DNA of 64,000 nucleotides from Microbacterium sp. BH-3-3-3 (GTDB taxonomy: Bacteria; Actinomycetota; Actinomycetes; Actinomycetales; Microbacteriaceae): the NCBI RefSeq assembly GCF_007679045.1, contig NZ_VEFS01000002.1, positions 310,001 through 374,000 of the forward strand, read 5' to 3'. The notes beneath the pieces were generated by a model, which was given only the letters and a program-made list of their open reading frames with translations, was not told the origin of the DNA and searched no databases. Below, piece by piece: positions 35,557-43,911 of the stretch. Position 1 is the first letter of the stretch. The number at the start of each line of letters is the position of its first letter. The translations under genes were made by a program, and so were the position numbers.

Positions 35557-36555
35557 TCACCGGCGCGACAGCGTCGCCACGATCGGGCGGTGGTCGCTCC
35601 CGGCGTCGTCGAAATCGGTGCGGACCTCGAAGGAGCGCACCTCCCACGCCGACCCGACCAGCACGTGGTCGATCGGCGCGGCGAGACCCGTCGGCAGGCG
35701 CACGGGCCACGTGCCGAGCGCGGCCGCTCCCGCGTCGGCGGCGGCATCCCGGCATCCGCCGACCGTCGCCTCACCCTCGCCGAGGCCCGCGAGGTGGTCG
35801 AGGGTCGAGTTGAGGTCGCCCGCGAGGATGACATCGGGGCCCGTGCACTGCGCCGCGACCCAGTCCATCCCCTCCGTCCACTCCGTCATGATCAGCGGCA
35901 ACGGCGGCAGCGGATGCGCGGCGACGATCGTCGGCCCGTCACCGCCGACGGGGCGGTACACGCCGCTCGGCACTCCCGGCGTCGAGCCCGCCGACGCGTC
36001 GAGGGCGTACGGCCCCATCGACGTGGAGAGCAGGAGCGAGGTCGGAATGGGGTCGTCGCCCGGGTCGGCTTCTCGGGTGGTTGCGGTCATGCCGATGCCG
36101 TCGCCGGCCAGGAGGTCGACGACGGTCGCCGCCGCCACGGCATCGGTCTCGGGGAGGACGACTACGTCGGCGCCCGTCTCGCGCACCAGCCGCGCGATGC
36201 TGTCGGGTGAGGCACCGCCCCCGTAGGTGTTCCACGCGGCCACGACGACCTCGCCGTCGGCGATCGAGCCGCCGAAGCCGCGACTCAGCACCACCGCGCC
36301 GTTGCCGACGGCTGCTGCCGCGAGAACGATCGCGAGCGCCGCGGACACGGCCCACCGACGTCGGAGCACGGCGACGAGCGCGGCGACGGCTGCGAGCACG
36401 GCGAAGGCCAGCGCGACAGGTCCACGGAACGGGATCAGCTGCGCGAACACCTGCAGCCGTTGCGCGCCGACCAGCTGCGGCCAGACCGCGAGCACGGCGA
36501 GGGCCGAGCCGAGGACGAGCGTGACGAAGAAGGCCGTGCGGCGGGCGGTCGACAT
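35557..36555 (-). CDS. membrane-anchored endonuclease/exonuclease/phosphatase family protein
   Basis: The 332-residue protein has three N-terminal membrane helices (about 9-29, 42-62 and 69-90) and an EEP domain outside (VAAWNTYGGG, VVLPETDA, ILAGDLNSTLDH, IDHVLVG, SDHRPIV), with the metal and catalytic Asp/His residues. It is the last gene after moaD (83 bp) on the reverse strand but has no known tie to molybdenum. Similar actinobacterial proteins are of unknown substrate; phosphodiester or lipid head groups are possible. Confidence 0.9.
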   Translation of the reverse strand: MSTARRTAFFVTLVLGSALAVLAVWPQLVGAQRLQVFAQLIPFRGPVALAFAVLAAVAALVAVLRRRWAVSAALAIVLAAAAVGNGAVVLSRGFGGSIADGEVVVAAWNTYGGGASPDSIARLVRETGADVVVLPETDAVAAATVVDLLAGDGIGMTATTREADPGDDPIPTSLLLSTSMGPYALDASAGSTPGVPSGVYRPVGGDGPTIVAAHPLPPLPLIMTEWTEGMDWVAAQCTGPDVILAGDLNSTLDHLAGLGEGEATVGGCRDAAADAGAAALGTWPVRLPTGLAAPIDHVLVGSAWEVRSFEVRTDFDDAGSDHRPIVATLSRR

Positions 36556-36638
36556 GCGGCCAGTAAAACAGGGTGCGATGCCGCTTCCCTGCGAGGAAGG
36601 GTGGCGGCGGGCGGGTGAGGGAGTGCGCGAGCCCGGGC

Positions 36639-36875
36639 TCAGCCGCCGGCGAAGGGCGGAAGCACGTCGACGTGCGTGACCCCCGCGAGCGGGACGTCGT
36701 CGTCGTGACGGGTGCCGTCGACGAGCACGGCGCAACGATCCAGGATCTCGCCCAGAGCCGGGTGGTCGGCGACGACGGCCTCGCGCAGGGCCGTCAGAGA
36801 CGGTTCGGCGCGGTCCTCGGCATCCGTTCCCGCCGCCTCCGCCGCAGCGGCGAAGTAGCGCACGCGGACGCTCAT
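36639..36875 (-). CDS. moaD: molybdopterin synthase sulfur carrier subunit MoaD
   Basis: This 78-residue ubiquitin-like protein ends in the required Gly-Gly (LPPFAGG), the site of thiocarboxylation by MoeB. It opens with VRVRYFAAAAEAAGTDAE, the usual MoaD strand-helix. It overlaps moaC by 4 bp. Confidence 0.95.
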   Translation of the reverse strand: MSVRVRYFAAAAEAAGTDAEDRAEPSLTALREAVVADHPALGEILDRCAVLVDGTRHDDDVPLAGVTHVDVLPPFAGG

Positions 36876-37351
36876 GCGTCTTCTCCGGGACGCATCCAGT
36901 CGCCCGACTTGCCGCCGGTCTTCGACACGATGCGCACGTTCTCGATGACCGTGCCCTTGTCCATGCCCTTCACCATGTCGACGATCGCGAGGGCGGCGAC
37001 CGAGACGCTCGTGAGGGCCTCCATCTCGACGCCGGTGCGGTCGGCGGTGCCGACGGTGGCTTCGATCTCGACGCCCTCGTCGGTGATCGCGAGGTCGACC
37101 GAGGCGCGGTGCACCCCGATCACGTGCGCGAGGGGGAGGAGGGCGGGAGTGGACTTCGCGGCCTGGATGCCGGCGATGCGGGCCACCGCGAGCACATCGC
37201 CCTTGGGGGCCGTGCCGTCGCGGAGGGCGGCGACCACCTCGGGGGCGCAGCGCACGAAGCCACGCGCCGTGGCGGTGCGGACGGTGGGCTGCTTGAGGGT
37301 GACGTCGACCATGCGGGCGTGGCCCGCGGCGTCCAGGTGGGTGAAGGTCAT
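36872..37351 (-). CDS. moaC: cyclic pyranopterin monophosphate synthase MoaC
   Basis: The 159-residue enzyme converts the MoaA product 3',8-cyclo-H2GTP to cPMP. Family motifs are FTHLDAAGHARMVDVTLKQPTVRTATARG, KGDVLAVARIAGIQAAK, LLPLAHVIGVHRA and the MDKGTVIENVRIVSKTGGKSG end with catalytic Lys and Asp residues. It overlaps moeA and moaD by 4 bp each. Confidence 0.97.
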   Translation of the reverse strand: MTFTHLDAAGHARMVDVTLKQPTVRTATARGFVRCAPEVVAALRDGTAPKGDVLAVARIAGIQAAKSTPALLPLAHVIGVHRASVDLAITDEGVEIEATVGTADRTGVEMEALTSVSVAALAIVDMVKGMDKGTVIENVRIVSKTGGKSGDWMRPGEDA

Positions 37352-38571
37352 GGAATCAGCATGACATCGAGCGGGTCGCCCACCGACACGGTGGACACCT
37401 CGGCGGGGACGATCGCGAACGCCTCGGCGCGCGCGAGAGAGGCGGCCAGGTGCGAGCCCGATCCGCCCGCCGTGGCGGGGCGCACGGTGCCGACGACGAG
37501 GTCGATCACCGCGGGGAGGTACTGGCGGCGGCCGGGCGGGGTGGTCCAGGACTCGGATGCCGTGAGCCGGGCGATCCGCCGATCGATCACGGTGCGGCCC
37601 TGTAGGGCCAGAAGGGCGGGGCGCACGAACACCTCGAACGACACCGCGACGCTCACGGGGTTGCCGGGCAGGCCGAAGGCGAGCCGGCCGTCGTCGAGCA
37701 CGCCGAAGGCCTGCGGCTTGCCGGGCTGCATCGCGACCTTCTCGAAGGCGATGCGCCCCTCGAGGGCCTGGCGCACGGGCTCGTAGGCTCCCGCGCTCAC
37801 GCCCCCGCTGAAGACGATCACGTCGACGTCGCCCGCGTGCTCGAGCAGGGCGTGGATCGCGTTCGCGTCGTCTCGCAGCGACGAGATGACCGTCACGTCG
37901 GCGTCGGCGTCGGCGACCAGGCCGGTCAGGAGCGTCGAGTTGGAGTCGGGGGTCTGACCGCGCCCTGGGACGACCCCGGGGACGACCAGTTCGCTGCCGG
38001 TCGACACGACGGCGACCCGCGGGCGACGGTGCACGTCGAGCTCGGCCACACCCGCCGCGGCGGCCGCGGCCAGCGCGAACGGCCCCAGGCGTTCGCCGGC
38101 CGACAGGACGACATCGCCCGCGCGGGTGTCGCCGCCGCGGCGGCGGATGAAGGCTCCGGATGCCGCGGGTGCCCGCCGCACGTCGATGGTTCCCAGGGAG
38201 TCGGCGAGGCCTCCCGCGGTGTCTTCGAACGGAACGATCGCGTCGGCGTCGGCGGGGACCGGCGCGCCCGTCATGATGCGCACCGCCTCGCCCGCGCCGA
38301 ACGACGGGTCGTCGGACGACCCGGCGGGCAGATCGGCGACGACGCGCAGGGTCACCGGGTTCTCGGCATCCGCCCCCTCGACGTCGGCGAAGCGGACCGC
38401 GAAACCATCCATGGAGGAGTTGTCGAAGCCGGGCAGGTCGTGAGCGGCGCGCACGGGGGCGGCCAGCGTGCGGCCGGCCGCATCGGCGAGGCGCACGGTC
38501 TCGACGGGCAGGACCGAGACGGCGTCGAGCACGCGGACGCGGTGCTCCTCGACGGTGAGCAGCGGGGTCAT
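37348..38571 (-). CDS. moeA: molybdopterin molybdenumtransferase MoeA
   Basis: The 407-residue enzyme inserts molybdate into adenylated molybdopterin. The N-terminal domain has LPGFDNSSMDGFAVR and RIMTGAPVPADADAIVPFE; the MoCF-type core has VSTGSELVVPG, QTPDSNSTLLTGLVADADADV and FSGGVSAGAYE, and GLPGNPVSVAVSFEVFVRP follows. The Met at 38571 starts the typical MTPLLTVEEHRVRVL. It is 14 nt from moeB and overlaps moaC. Confidence 0.96.
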   Translation of the reverse strand: MTPLLTVEEHRVRVLDAVSVLPVETVRLADAAGRTLAAPVRAAHDLPGFDNSSMDGFAVRFADVEGADAENPVTLRVVADLPAGSSDDPSFGAGEAVRIMTGAPVPADADAIVPFEDTAGGLADSLGTIDVRRAPAASGAFIRRRGGDTRAGDVVLSAGERLGPFALAAAAAAGVAELDVHRRPRVAVVSTGSELVVPGVVPGRGQTPDSNSTLLTGLVADADADVTVISSLRDDANAIHALLEHAGDVDVIVFSGGVSAGAYEPVRQALEGRIAFEKVAMQPGKPQAFGVLDDGRLAFGLPGNPVSVAVSFEVFVRPALLALQGRTVIDRRIARLTASESWTTPPGRRQYLPAVIDLVVGTVRPATAGGSGSHLAASLARAEAFAIVPAEVSTVSVGDPLDVMLIP

Positions 38572-38585
38572 CGGGGCCTCCGGGG

Positions 38586-39368
38586 TCAGGACGAAACGGC
38601 GGGGCGGGCGGCGGGGGAGAGCGGGATCACGTCGTGGCGGGCGCGCAGGGCATCGATCACGACGAGCCGGCCGAGCAGGGGGTCGCCCGCGCCGGTGACG
38701 AGCTTGATCGCCTCGGTGGCCAACATCCCGCCGACCTGCACGCACAGCGATCCGAGCACGCCGACCTGGGCACACGTGGGTGGTTCGCCCGCCGAGCCCG
38801 TCGGGAAGAGGTCGCCGAGCACGACGGGCGCGTGCCCCTCGGGCGGGGCCGACCAGAACACGGTCACCTGCGCGGCCCACTCCTGCACGGCGCCCCAGAC
38901 GAGGGGGATGCCGAGGCCCTCGGTCGCGGCGGCGACGGCCTCGCGCGTGTCGAAGGTGTCGCTGCCGTCGATGACGAGATGCGCGCCCGCGAAGAGCTCG
39001 GAGGCATTGTCGGAGGTCAGTCGTACCGTTCGTTCATGGACGACGGTGAGGGGCGACAGGTCACGCACGGCGCGCGCGGCGGAGGCCGTCTTGGCGGTGC
39101 CGATGTCGGTGATGCGGTGCGCGAGCTGGCGCTGCAGGTTGGTGCGCTCGACGGTGTCGTCGTCGATGATGACGAGCTCGCCGACTCCGGCCGCGGCCAG
39201 TGCGAGCAGCACGGGGGAGCCGAGACCGCCGGCTCCGACGACGGCGATGCGCGCTGCCGCGAGGCGGCGCTGGCCCTCCTCGCCGATCGCGGCGAGCACG
39301 GCGTGACGAGCGGTGCGGATGAGTTCTTCCGGGGCGAGCGAGGCCACCGGCTCGACCAGCGGCTTCAT
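38586..39368 (-). CDS. moeB: ThiF/MoeB family adenylyltransferase
   Basis: The 260-residue E1-like enzyme adenylates the MoaD C-terminus. It shows IAVVGAGGLGSPVLLALAAAGVGELVIIDDDTVERTNLQRQ (nucleotide loop plus Arg finger) and HLVIDGSDTFDTREAV. The segment PTCAQVGVLG has the expected Cys, but the two CxxC zinc pairs of E. coli MoeB are absent, and there is no C-terminal rhodanese domain as in MoeZ. The sulfur donor must therefore be a separate protein. It overlaps moaA by 4 bp. Confidence 0.93.
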   Translation of the reverse strand: MKPLVEPVASLAPEELIRTARHAVLAAIGEEGQRRLAAARIAVVGAGGLGSPVLLALAAAGVGELVIIDDDTVERTNLQRQLAHRITDIGTAKTASAARAVRDLSPLTVVHERTVRLTSDNASELFAGAHLVIDGSDTFDTREAVAAATEGLGIPLVWGAVQEWAAQVTVFWSAPPEGHAPVVLGDLFPTGSAGEPPTCAQVGVLGSLCVQVGGMLATEAIKLVTGAGDPLLGRLVVIDALRARHDVIPLSPAARPAVSS

Positions 39369-40585
39369 CCGCCGATCGCGCTCATCGTGCGCTCGGGCTG
39401 CACGAAGTCGGGGCGCGCGAGTCCCACGCGGTCGGAGCCGTGGGCGCGGGGCTTGGCCCACATGGCCTCCCGCCAGACCTGCGCGATGCCGGCGTCGTCG
39501 GCGCCCGCACGAAGGGTCGAGAGGAGGTCGGTCTCTTCGTGCGAGAAGAGGCACGAGCGCACCTTGCCGTCGGCGGTGACGCGGGTACGCGTGCAGGCAG
39601 CGCAGAAGGGTTCGGTGACCGAGGAGATGATGCCGATGTGTCCGGCGACGGCCGTTTCCCCGGGGCGGCGGACCTCCCACCGCTCGGCGGGGGCGGCGCC
39701 GCGACCGCGCGGATCGGGGGTGAGCGAGAACGCCGTCTCGATCTCGGCGCGGATGTCGCGCGCGGCGATGACGTTCGTCGCCATCCACGACCGGTCTCCG
39801 TCGAGGGGCATGTCTTCGATGAAGCGCATCTCGAAGCCGTTCGTCACGGCCCAGTCGACGAGCGAGACGATCTCGGTGTCGTTGACGCCGCGCAAGAGCA
39901 CCGCGTTGATCTTGATGGGGCCGAGGCCGGCGGCGCGCGCGGCCTGGAGCCCCGCGAGCACCTTGTCGAGGTGCGGGCGGCGCGTGAGCTCGGCGAAGGT
40001 CTCGGGGTGCAGGGTGTCGAGCGAGACGTTGAGGCGGGTGAGGCCCGCGTCCTTCAGAGCCTGGGCGCGGCGATCGAGGCCCACGGCGTTCGTGGTCATC
40101 GAGATCGGCAGGTCGGGGTTGTCTTCGCGGATGCCGGCGATGATGAACTCGAGGTCCTTGCGCACCAGGGGCTCGCCGCCCGTGATCCGCAGTTCCTCCG
40201 CGCCGAGGGACTGCACCGCGACGCGCACGATGCGGCGGATCTCGTCGGTCGACATCAGCTGCGTCTGGGGGAGCCACGGCATCCCGTCGGCAGGCATGCA
40301 GTAGGTGCAGCGCAGGTTGCACTTGTCGATGACCGAAACGCGCAGGTCGGTCGCGACGCGGCCGAAGCGGTCGAGCAGGCCGCCGTCCTGCGGGGCTCCG
40401 GTCGCGGCGAGGGCGGTCGCGCCGGATGCCGGAGAGGGGGCGCCGGTCGCCGGGAGGGCGGTCGCGCCCGATGCCGGAGAGGCGGCGCCGGTCGAGGGGA
40501 GCGCGGTGGCCCCCGATGACGTCACGGTCGCGCCGAGGGCCACGGCCACCGGCCGTCGCGTCGGGCTCGCGTGCTCGGCATCCAT
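39365..40585 (-). CDS. moaA: GTP 3',8-cyclase MoaA with repeat-bearing N-terminal extension
   Basis: The 406-residue radical-SAM enzyme turns GTP into 3',8-cyclo-H2GTP. The SAM cluster motif CNLRCTYC has Cys at 89, 93 and 96, the second cluster motif CAACTRTRVTADGKVRSC lies near 310-330, and the protein ends in the required Gly-Gly. Residues 24-68 are three 15-residue repeats of SGATALPxTGAPSPA type, which normal MoaA lacks. The catalytic domain starts at GLLDRFGRVATDLRVSVIDKCN. It heads the reverse moa/moe operon; the gene could also start inside the repeat if a shorter N-terminus is real. Confidence 0.95.
   Translation of the reverse strand: MDAEHASPTRRPVAVALGATVTSSGATALPSTGAASPASGATALPATGAPSPASGATALAATGAPQDGGLLDRFGRVATDLRVSVIDKCNLRCTYCMPADGMPWLPQTQLMSTDEIRRIVRVAVQSLGAEELRITGGEPLVRKDLEFIIAGIREDNPDLPISMTTNAVGLDRRAQALKDAGLTRLNVSLDTLHPETFAELTRRPHLDKVLAGLQAARAAGLGPIKINAVLLRGVNDTEIVSLVDWAVTNGFEMRFIEDMPLDGDRSWMATNVIAARDIRAEIETAFSLTPDPRGRGAAPAERWEVRRPGETAVAGHIGIISSVTEPFCAACTRTRVTADGKVRSCLFSHEETDLLSTLRAGADDAGIAQVWREAMWAKPRAHGSDRVGLARPDFVQPERTMSAIGG
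40394..40528. repeat. three 45-bp tandem repeats inside moaA
   Basis: Copies at 40394-40438, 40439-40483 and 40484-40528 share ggcgccggtcg and gcggtcgcgcc blocks. The length (3 x 15 codons) keeps the frame, so copy number could vary without breaking moaA. Confidence 0.8.
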
Positions 40586-40694
40586 GGGTCGAGCCTAGGT
40601 CAGTCCCGGTGGGGTCGGGCGGTGAGCCGGGATGCCGCCACGGCGAGCCGCTCTCGCCGGGCGTCCCGGCCACCGCGGGCGGTACGGTCGTCGC

Positions 40695-41090
40695 ATGACG
40701 AACACCTTCCGCATCGCGCAGGCGGCGGGCCTGCTGGGCGTCAGCGACGACACCGTGCGCCGCTGGATCGACCTGGGGCTGCTGCCGACCACGGGCGCGA
40801 CGCCGGTGGAGATCCCCGGGGCCGCTCTCGCGGAGCGGGCCGTGGCGCTCGCCGCCGAGCCCGACGACCCCACCAAGGTTGCCTCGAGCGCGCGCAATCG
40901 CTTCGTCGGGCTCGTCACGCGCGTGCAGGTCGACGGCGTGATGGCGCAGGTCGACCTGCAGTGCGGGCCGCATCGGGTGGTGTCGCTGATGTCGGCCGAG
41001 GCGGCGCGCGAGCTGGCGCTCGAGCCGGGGTCGCTGGCCGTCGCGTCGGTGAAGGCGACGGTCGTCACGGTCGAGAAGCCGCGCAGCTGA
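40695..41090 (+). CDS. helix-turn-helix TOBE-domain molybdate-responsive regulator
   Basis: The 131-residue protein fuses an excisionase/MerR-like HTH (RIAQAAGLLGVSDDTVRRWIDLGLLP, residues 6-31) to a TOBE/mop molybdate-binding domain (SSARNRFVGLVTRVQVDGVMAQVDLQCGPHRVVSLMSAEAARELALEPGSLAVASVKAT, ~65-125). It is smaller than ModE but of similar logic. ATG 40695 lies 6 nt after TACGGT (leaderless). It sits between the moa operon and modABC and is the obvious candidate to bind the dyad over the modA promoter. Confidence 0.92.
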   Translation: MTNTFRIAQAAGLLGVSDDTVRRWIDLGLLPTTGATPVEIPGAALAERAVALAAEPDDPTKVASSARNRFVGLVTRVQVDGVMAQVDLQCGPHRVVSLMSAEAARELALEPGSLAVASVKATVVTVEKPRS

Positions 41091-41118
41091 CGCGCGCAGC
41101 TCGGCCCGCTCTTGACCC

Positions 41119-41181
41119 GCTCGGCCGCTCGCCGCGCCCGCTCGGCCGCTTGCCGCGCCCGCTCGGCCGCTTGCCGCACGC
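41119..41181. repeat. three 21-bp tandem repeats upstream of modA
   Basis: Unit gctcggccgcttgccgcgccc at 41119-41139, 41140-41160 and 41161-41181, with one base changed in the first copy and two or three in the last; a decayed fourth copy lies just upstream. It directly precedes the modA promoter dyad. Its role is not known. Confidence 0.8.
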
Positions 41182-41187
41182 GAGACT

Positions 41188-41256
41188 GCATCTGGCTGAC
41201 AAGTCAACGTCAGGCTGACGCGCAGTTGTCAGCGGGATGCAGTTTCGCGGCATAAT
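41188..41256 (+). promoter_or_regulatory. modABC promoter with a large dyad
   Basis: gcatctggctgac (41188-41200) is inverted as gtcagcgggatgc (41228-41240), 11 of 13 positions matching, centre to centre 40 bp. A TTGTCA -35 (41226-41231) lies inside the right arm and CATAAT (41251-41256) is a good -10, with a 19-bp spacer. Binding of a molybdate sensor would block RNA polymerase. Confidence 0.6.
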
Positions 41257-41335
41257 CGGGAGGGAATGGCCGTCGAACTCCGCGAATGCGGAATAATCGT
41301 AGACAAGCGAGCCGCCGGGTCGCCGAAAGGACCCC

Positions 41336-42109
41336 ATGCGTCGCTCCCTCCGCCTTCTGACAATCCTCGGCGCGGTCGCCGTTCTCGCCTCGGGCTGCGC
41401 GTCCGCGAGCCCGGGCGCAGACCCGGCCCCCTCGGCATCCGCCGATTCCCTCACCGGAACGGTCGAGGTGTACGCGGCCGCCTCGCTGCAGCGTTCGTTC
41501 GACGAGATCGCGACGGCGTTCGAGGCCGCCCACCCCGGGATCACGGTGAGCGCGGTCTACGACGGGTCGAGCACGCTCGCGACGCAGATCGGCGAGGGTG
41601 CCCCCGCCGACGTGTTCGCCTCGGCCGACGAGAAGAACATGGCCAAGGTCGCCGACCTGGCTCCCGACCCGCAGCCGTTCGCGGGCAACACGCTCGTGAT
41701 CGCCGTGCCGGCGGGCAACCCCGGAAAGGTCGCGACGCTCGCCGACCTCGCGCGGGTCACGACGGTGCTGTGCGCCGCCGAGGTGCCGTGCGGTGCCGCC
41801 TCGCAGACGCTGCTGTCGAACGCCGGGGTCGCGGTCACTCCGGCGAGCAGCGAGCAGAACGTCACCGCCGTGCTGACCAAGGTCGCCGCCGGCGAGGCCG
41901 ACGCGGGACTCGTGTACGCGACCGACGCGAAGGGCAACGGCGACGTCGAGGCGATCGTGCCCGACGGCGCCGACACGGTGGTCAACACCTACCCGATCGC
42001 CACTCTCACCAACGCACCGAACCCCGAGGCGGCCGCGGCCTTCACCGCCTTCGTGCTATCGGACGACGGGCAGAAGATCCTCTCCGACGCGGGATTCCGG
42101 GCTCCGTGA
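41336..42109 (+). CDS. modA: molybdate ABC transporter substrate-binding lipoprotein
   Basis: The 257-residue receptor has a signal peptide and lipobox LASGC (Cys near 21). The mature part shows the ModA pattern GTVEVYAAASLQRSFDEIATAFEAAHPGITV, YDGSSTLATQIGEGAPADVFASADEKNM and TDAKGNGDVEAIVPDG. It captures molybdate or tungstate. Its stop overlaps the modB GTG (GTGA). It begins the modABC operon. Confidence 0.96.
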   Translation: MRRSLRLLTILGAVAVLASGCASASPGADPAPSASADSLTGTVEVYAAASLQRSFDEIATAFEAAHPGITVSAVYDGSSTLATQIGEGAPADVFASADEKNMAKVADLAPDPQPFAGNTLVIAVPAGNPGKVATLADLARVTTVLCAAEVPCGAASQTLLSNAGVAVTPASSEQNVTAVLTKVAAGEADAGLVYATDAKGNGDVEAIVPDGADTVVNTYPIATLTNAPNPEAAAAFTAFVLSDDGQKILSDAGFRAP

Positions 42110-42885
42110 CCGGCGGCGGCTTCGTTCCTCGCTGGCTGGTCGTGCCCGCCGGGATCGGACTGCTGTTCCTGCTCGTTCCGCTGACCGCCCTCGTCGCACG
42201 CGTGCAGTGGGCGACGCTGTGGAGCGACGTCACCTCGCCCGCCGCGCTGTCTGCCCTCGGCCTGTCGCTCGGAACGGGGGTGGTGGCAACCGCGGTGTGC
42301 GCGGTCGTCGGCATCCCTCTGGCTCTGCTGATCGCGCGCAGTCCCGCGCGCACGGCGGCGGTGCTGCGGGCCCTCGTGACCGTGCCGCTCGTGCTGCCGC
42401 CCATGGTCGGCGGCGTGGCGCTGCTGTACCTGTTCGGGCGTACCGGCCCCCTCGGCGCGCTGGGATTGCCGTTCACGACGCCCGCCGTCGTGCTCGCGCA
42501 GGTGTTCGTCGCCCTGCCCTTCCTGGTGCTCGCCGTCGAGGGTGCCCTGCGCAGCACCGGGGTGGGGTTCGAGCGCACCGCCGCCTCTCTCGGGGCGTCG
42601 CGCGCCACGATCCTGCGGCGCATCACCCTGCCGTTGGCGGCGCCCGGAATCGTGGCGGGGGTCGTGCTGTGCTTCGCCCGCGCGATCGGCGAGTTCGGCG
42701 CGACGGCCCTGTTCGCCGGCAACCGCCCGGGCGTCACGCAGACGATGCCGCTGGCGATCTACACTGCGTTCAACGGCGCGGGGGTGTCGCAGGGCACCGC
42801 GGTGGCCCTCTCTCTGCTGCTGCTCGTCACGGCGGTCGCCGTGCTGCTGCTCGTGCGCGGATGGCGCCCGGGGGTGGGGCGATGA
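42106..42885 (+). CDS. modB: molybdate ABC transporter permease
   Basis: The 259-residue inner-membrane protein has about five or six helices and the EAA loop FERTAASLGASRATILRRITLPLAAPG followed by GVVLCFARAIGEFGATALFAGNRPG, which is typical of ModB/CysT-type permeases. The GTG at 42106 overlaps the modA stop and is the only coupled start. It overlaps modC by 4 bp. Confidence 0.95.
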   Translation: MTGGGFVPRWLVVPAGIGLLFLLVPLTALVARVQWATLWSDVTSPAALSALGLSLGTGVVATAVCAVVGIPLALLIARSPARTAAVLRALVTVPLVLPPMVGGVALLYLFGRTGPLGALGLPFTTPAVVLAQVFVALPFLVLAVEGALRSTGVGFERTAASLGASRATILRRITLPLAAPGIVAGVVLCFARAIGEFGATALFAGNRPGVTQTMPLAIYTAFNGAGVSQGTAVALSLLLLVTAVAVLLLVRGWRPGVGR

Positions 42886-43910
42886 CGATCCCGGATGCCG
42901 CCGCGCTCAGCGCTCGCGTCGTCGTGCGCCGACGCGACTTCGCCGTCGACATCGCCCTCGACGTCGCCCCCGGCGAGACCGTCGCCGTGATGGGGCGCAG
43001 CGGCGCGGGCAAGTCGACGCTGCTCGGCGCGCTCGCGGGTCTCACCCCGCTCGACGACGGGGAGATCTCGGTCGACGGGCGCGTCCTCGACCGTACGCCG
43101 CGCCTGCGGACGGCTCCGATGCAGCGCGGGATCGTGCTGCTCGGTCAGGACGCCCGGCTGTTCCCCCACCTCACCGCGCGCGAGAACGTCGCCTTCGGTC
43201 CGCGCTCGGCCGGGGTCGCGGCATCCGTCGCCCGTGCCGCCGCCGACGAGTGGATCGCGCGCGTGGGGCTCCCCGGCGCCGGGGATCGCCGCCCCGCCGA
43301 GCTGTCGGGCGGAGAGCAGCAGCGCGTCGCGGTGGCCCGCGCGCTCGCCGCCGAGCCCCGGGTCGTGCTGCTCGACGAGCCCCTGGTCGCCCTCGACGCC
43401 GTCACGGCATCGGAGATCCGCGCGATGTTGCGCGAGCGCCTCGCCGGGGTGACGACGGTGGCCGTGACGCACGACGCGGTCGACGCGGCGGCCCTGGCGG
43501 ATCGTCTCGTGATCGTCGAGCGGGGCCGCGTCACGCAGCAGGGGTCGGTGCGCGAGGTGCTGTCGGCACCGGCGACGGAGGTGGCGGCGAAGATCGCCGG
43601 TCTCGAGCGGCTCATCGGCGAGGCGCGGGGCGGCGCCTGGCAGCGGGGCGACCTGCGGCTCGAGTCGGCGGATGCTGCGCCCGTCGACGGGACGGCCCTG
43701 GCCGCGCTCTTCCGCGCGAGCGACGTGCGCCTCGGCGAGGGGCGGGCGGCGACGGTGGTCGCCCTCGAACCGACGCCGTCGGGCGTGCGCGTGCTCACCG
43801 ACGAGGTCGTGGCCGAGGTCTCACCGGCCGAGGCGGCGGGCCTGCGCCCGGGCGACGTGGTGCGCTGGAGCATCGATCCCGCGCGGGTGCGATTCGCGCC
43901 GGCATCCTGA
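42882..43910 (+). CDS. modC: molybdate ABC transporter ATP-binding protein
   Basis: The 342-residue ATPase has Walker A GRSGAGKS (~38-45), signature LSGGEQQRVAVARALA, Walker B VVLLDEPLVALDA and the switch His VTHDAVDA. A C-terminal extension of ~120 residues resembles a TOBE/mop regulatory domain (PSGVRVLTDEVVAEVSPAEAAGLRPGDVVRWSIDPARVRF). It completes modABC and is convergent with cydC, 1 nt apart. Confidence 0.95.
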   Translation: MTIPDAAALSARVVVRRRDFAVDIALDVAPGETVAVMGRSGAGKSTLLGALAGLTPLDDGEISVDGRVLDRTPRLRTAPMQRGIVLLGQDARLFPHLTARENVAFGPRSAGVAASVARAAADEWIARVGLPGAGDRRPAELSGGEQQRVAVARALAAEPRVVLLDEPLVALDAVTASEIRAMLRERLAGVTTVAVTHDAVDAAALADRLVIVERGRVTQQGSVREVLSAPATEVAAKIAGLERLIGEARGGAWQRGDLRLESADAAPVDGTALAALFRASDVRLGEGRAATVVALEPTPSGVRVLTDEVVAEVSPAEAAGLRPGDVVRWSIDPARVRFAPAS

Positions 43911-43911
43911 C

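Noticed and set aside
41090..41336. Molybdenum cofactor riboswitch ahead of modA
   Set aside because: The leader after the predicted start is short and I see no conserved riboswitch pattern; the dyad is better read as a DNA operator.
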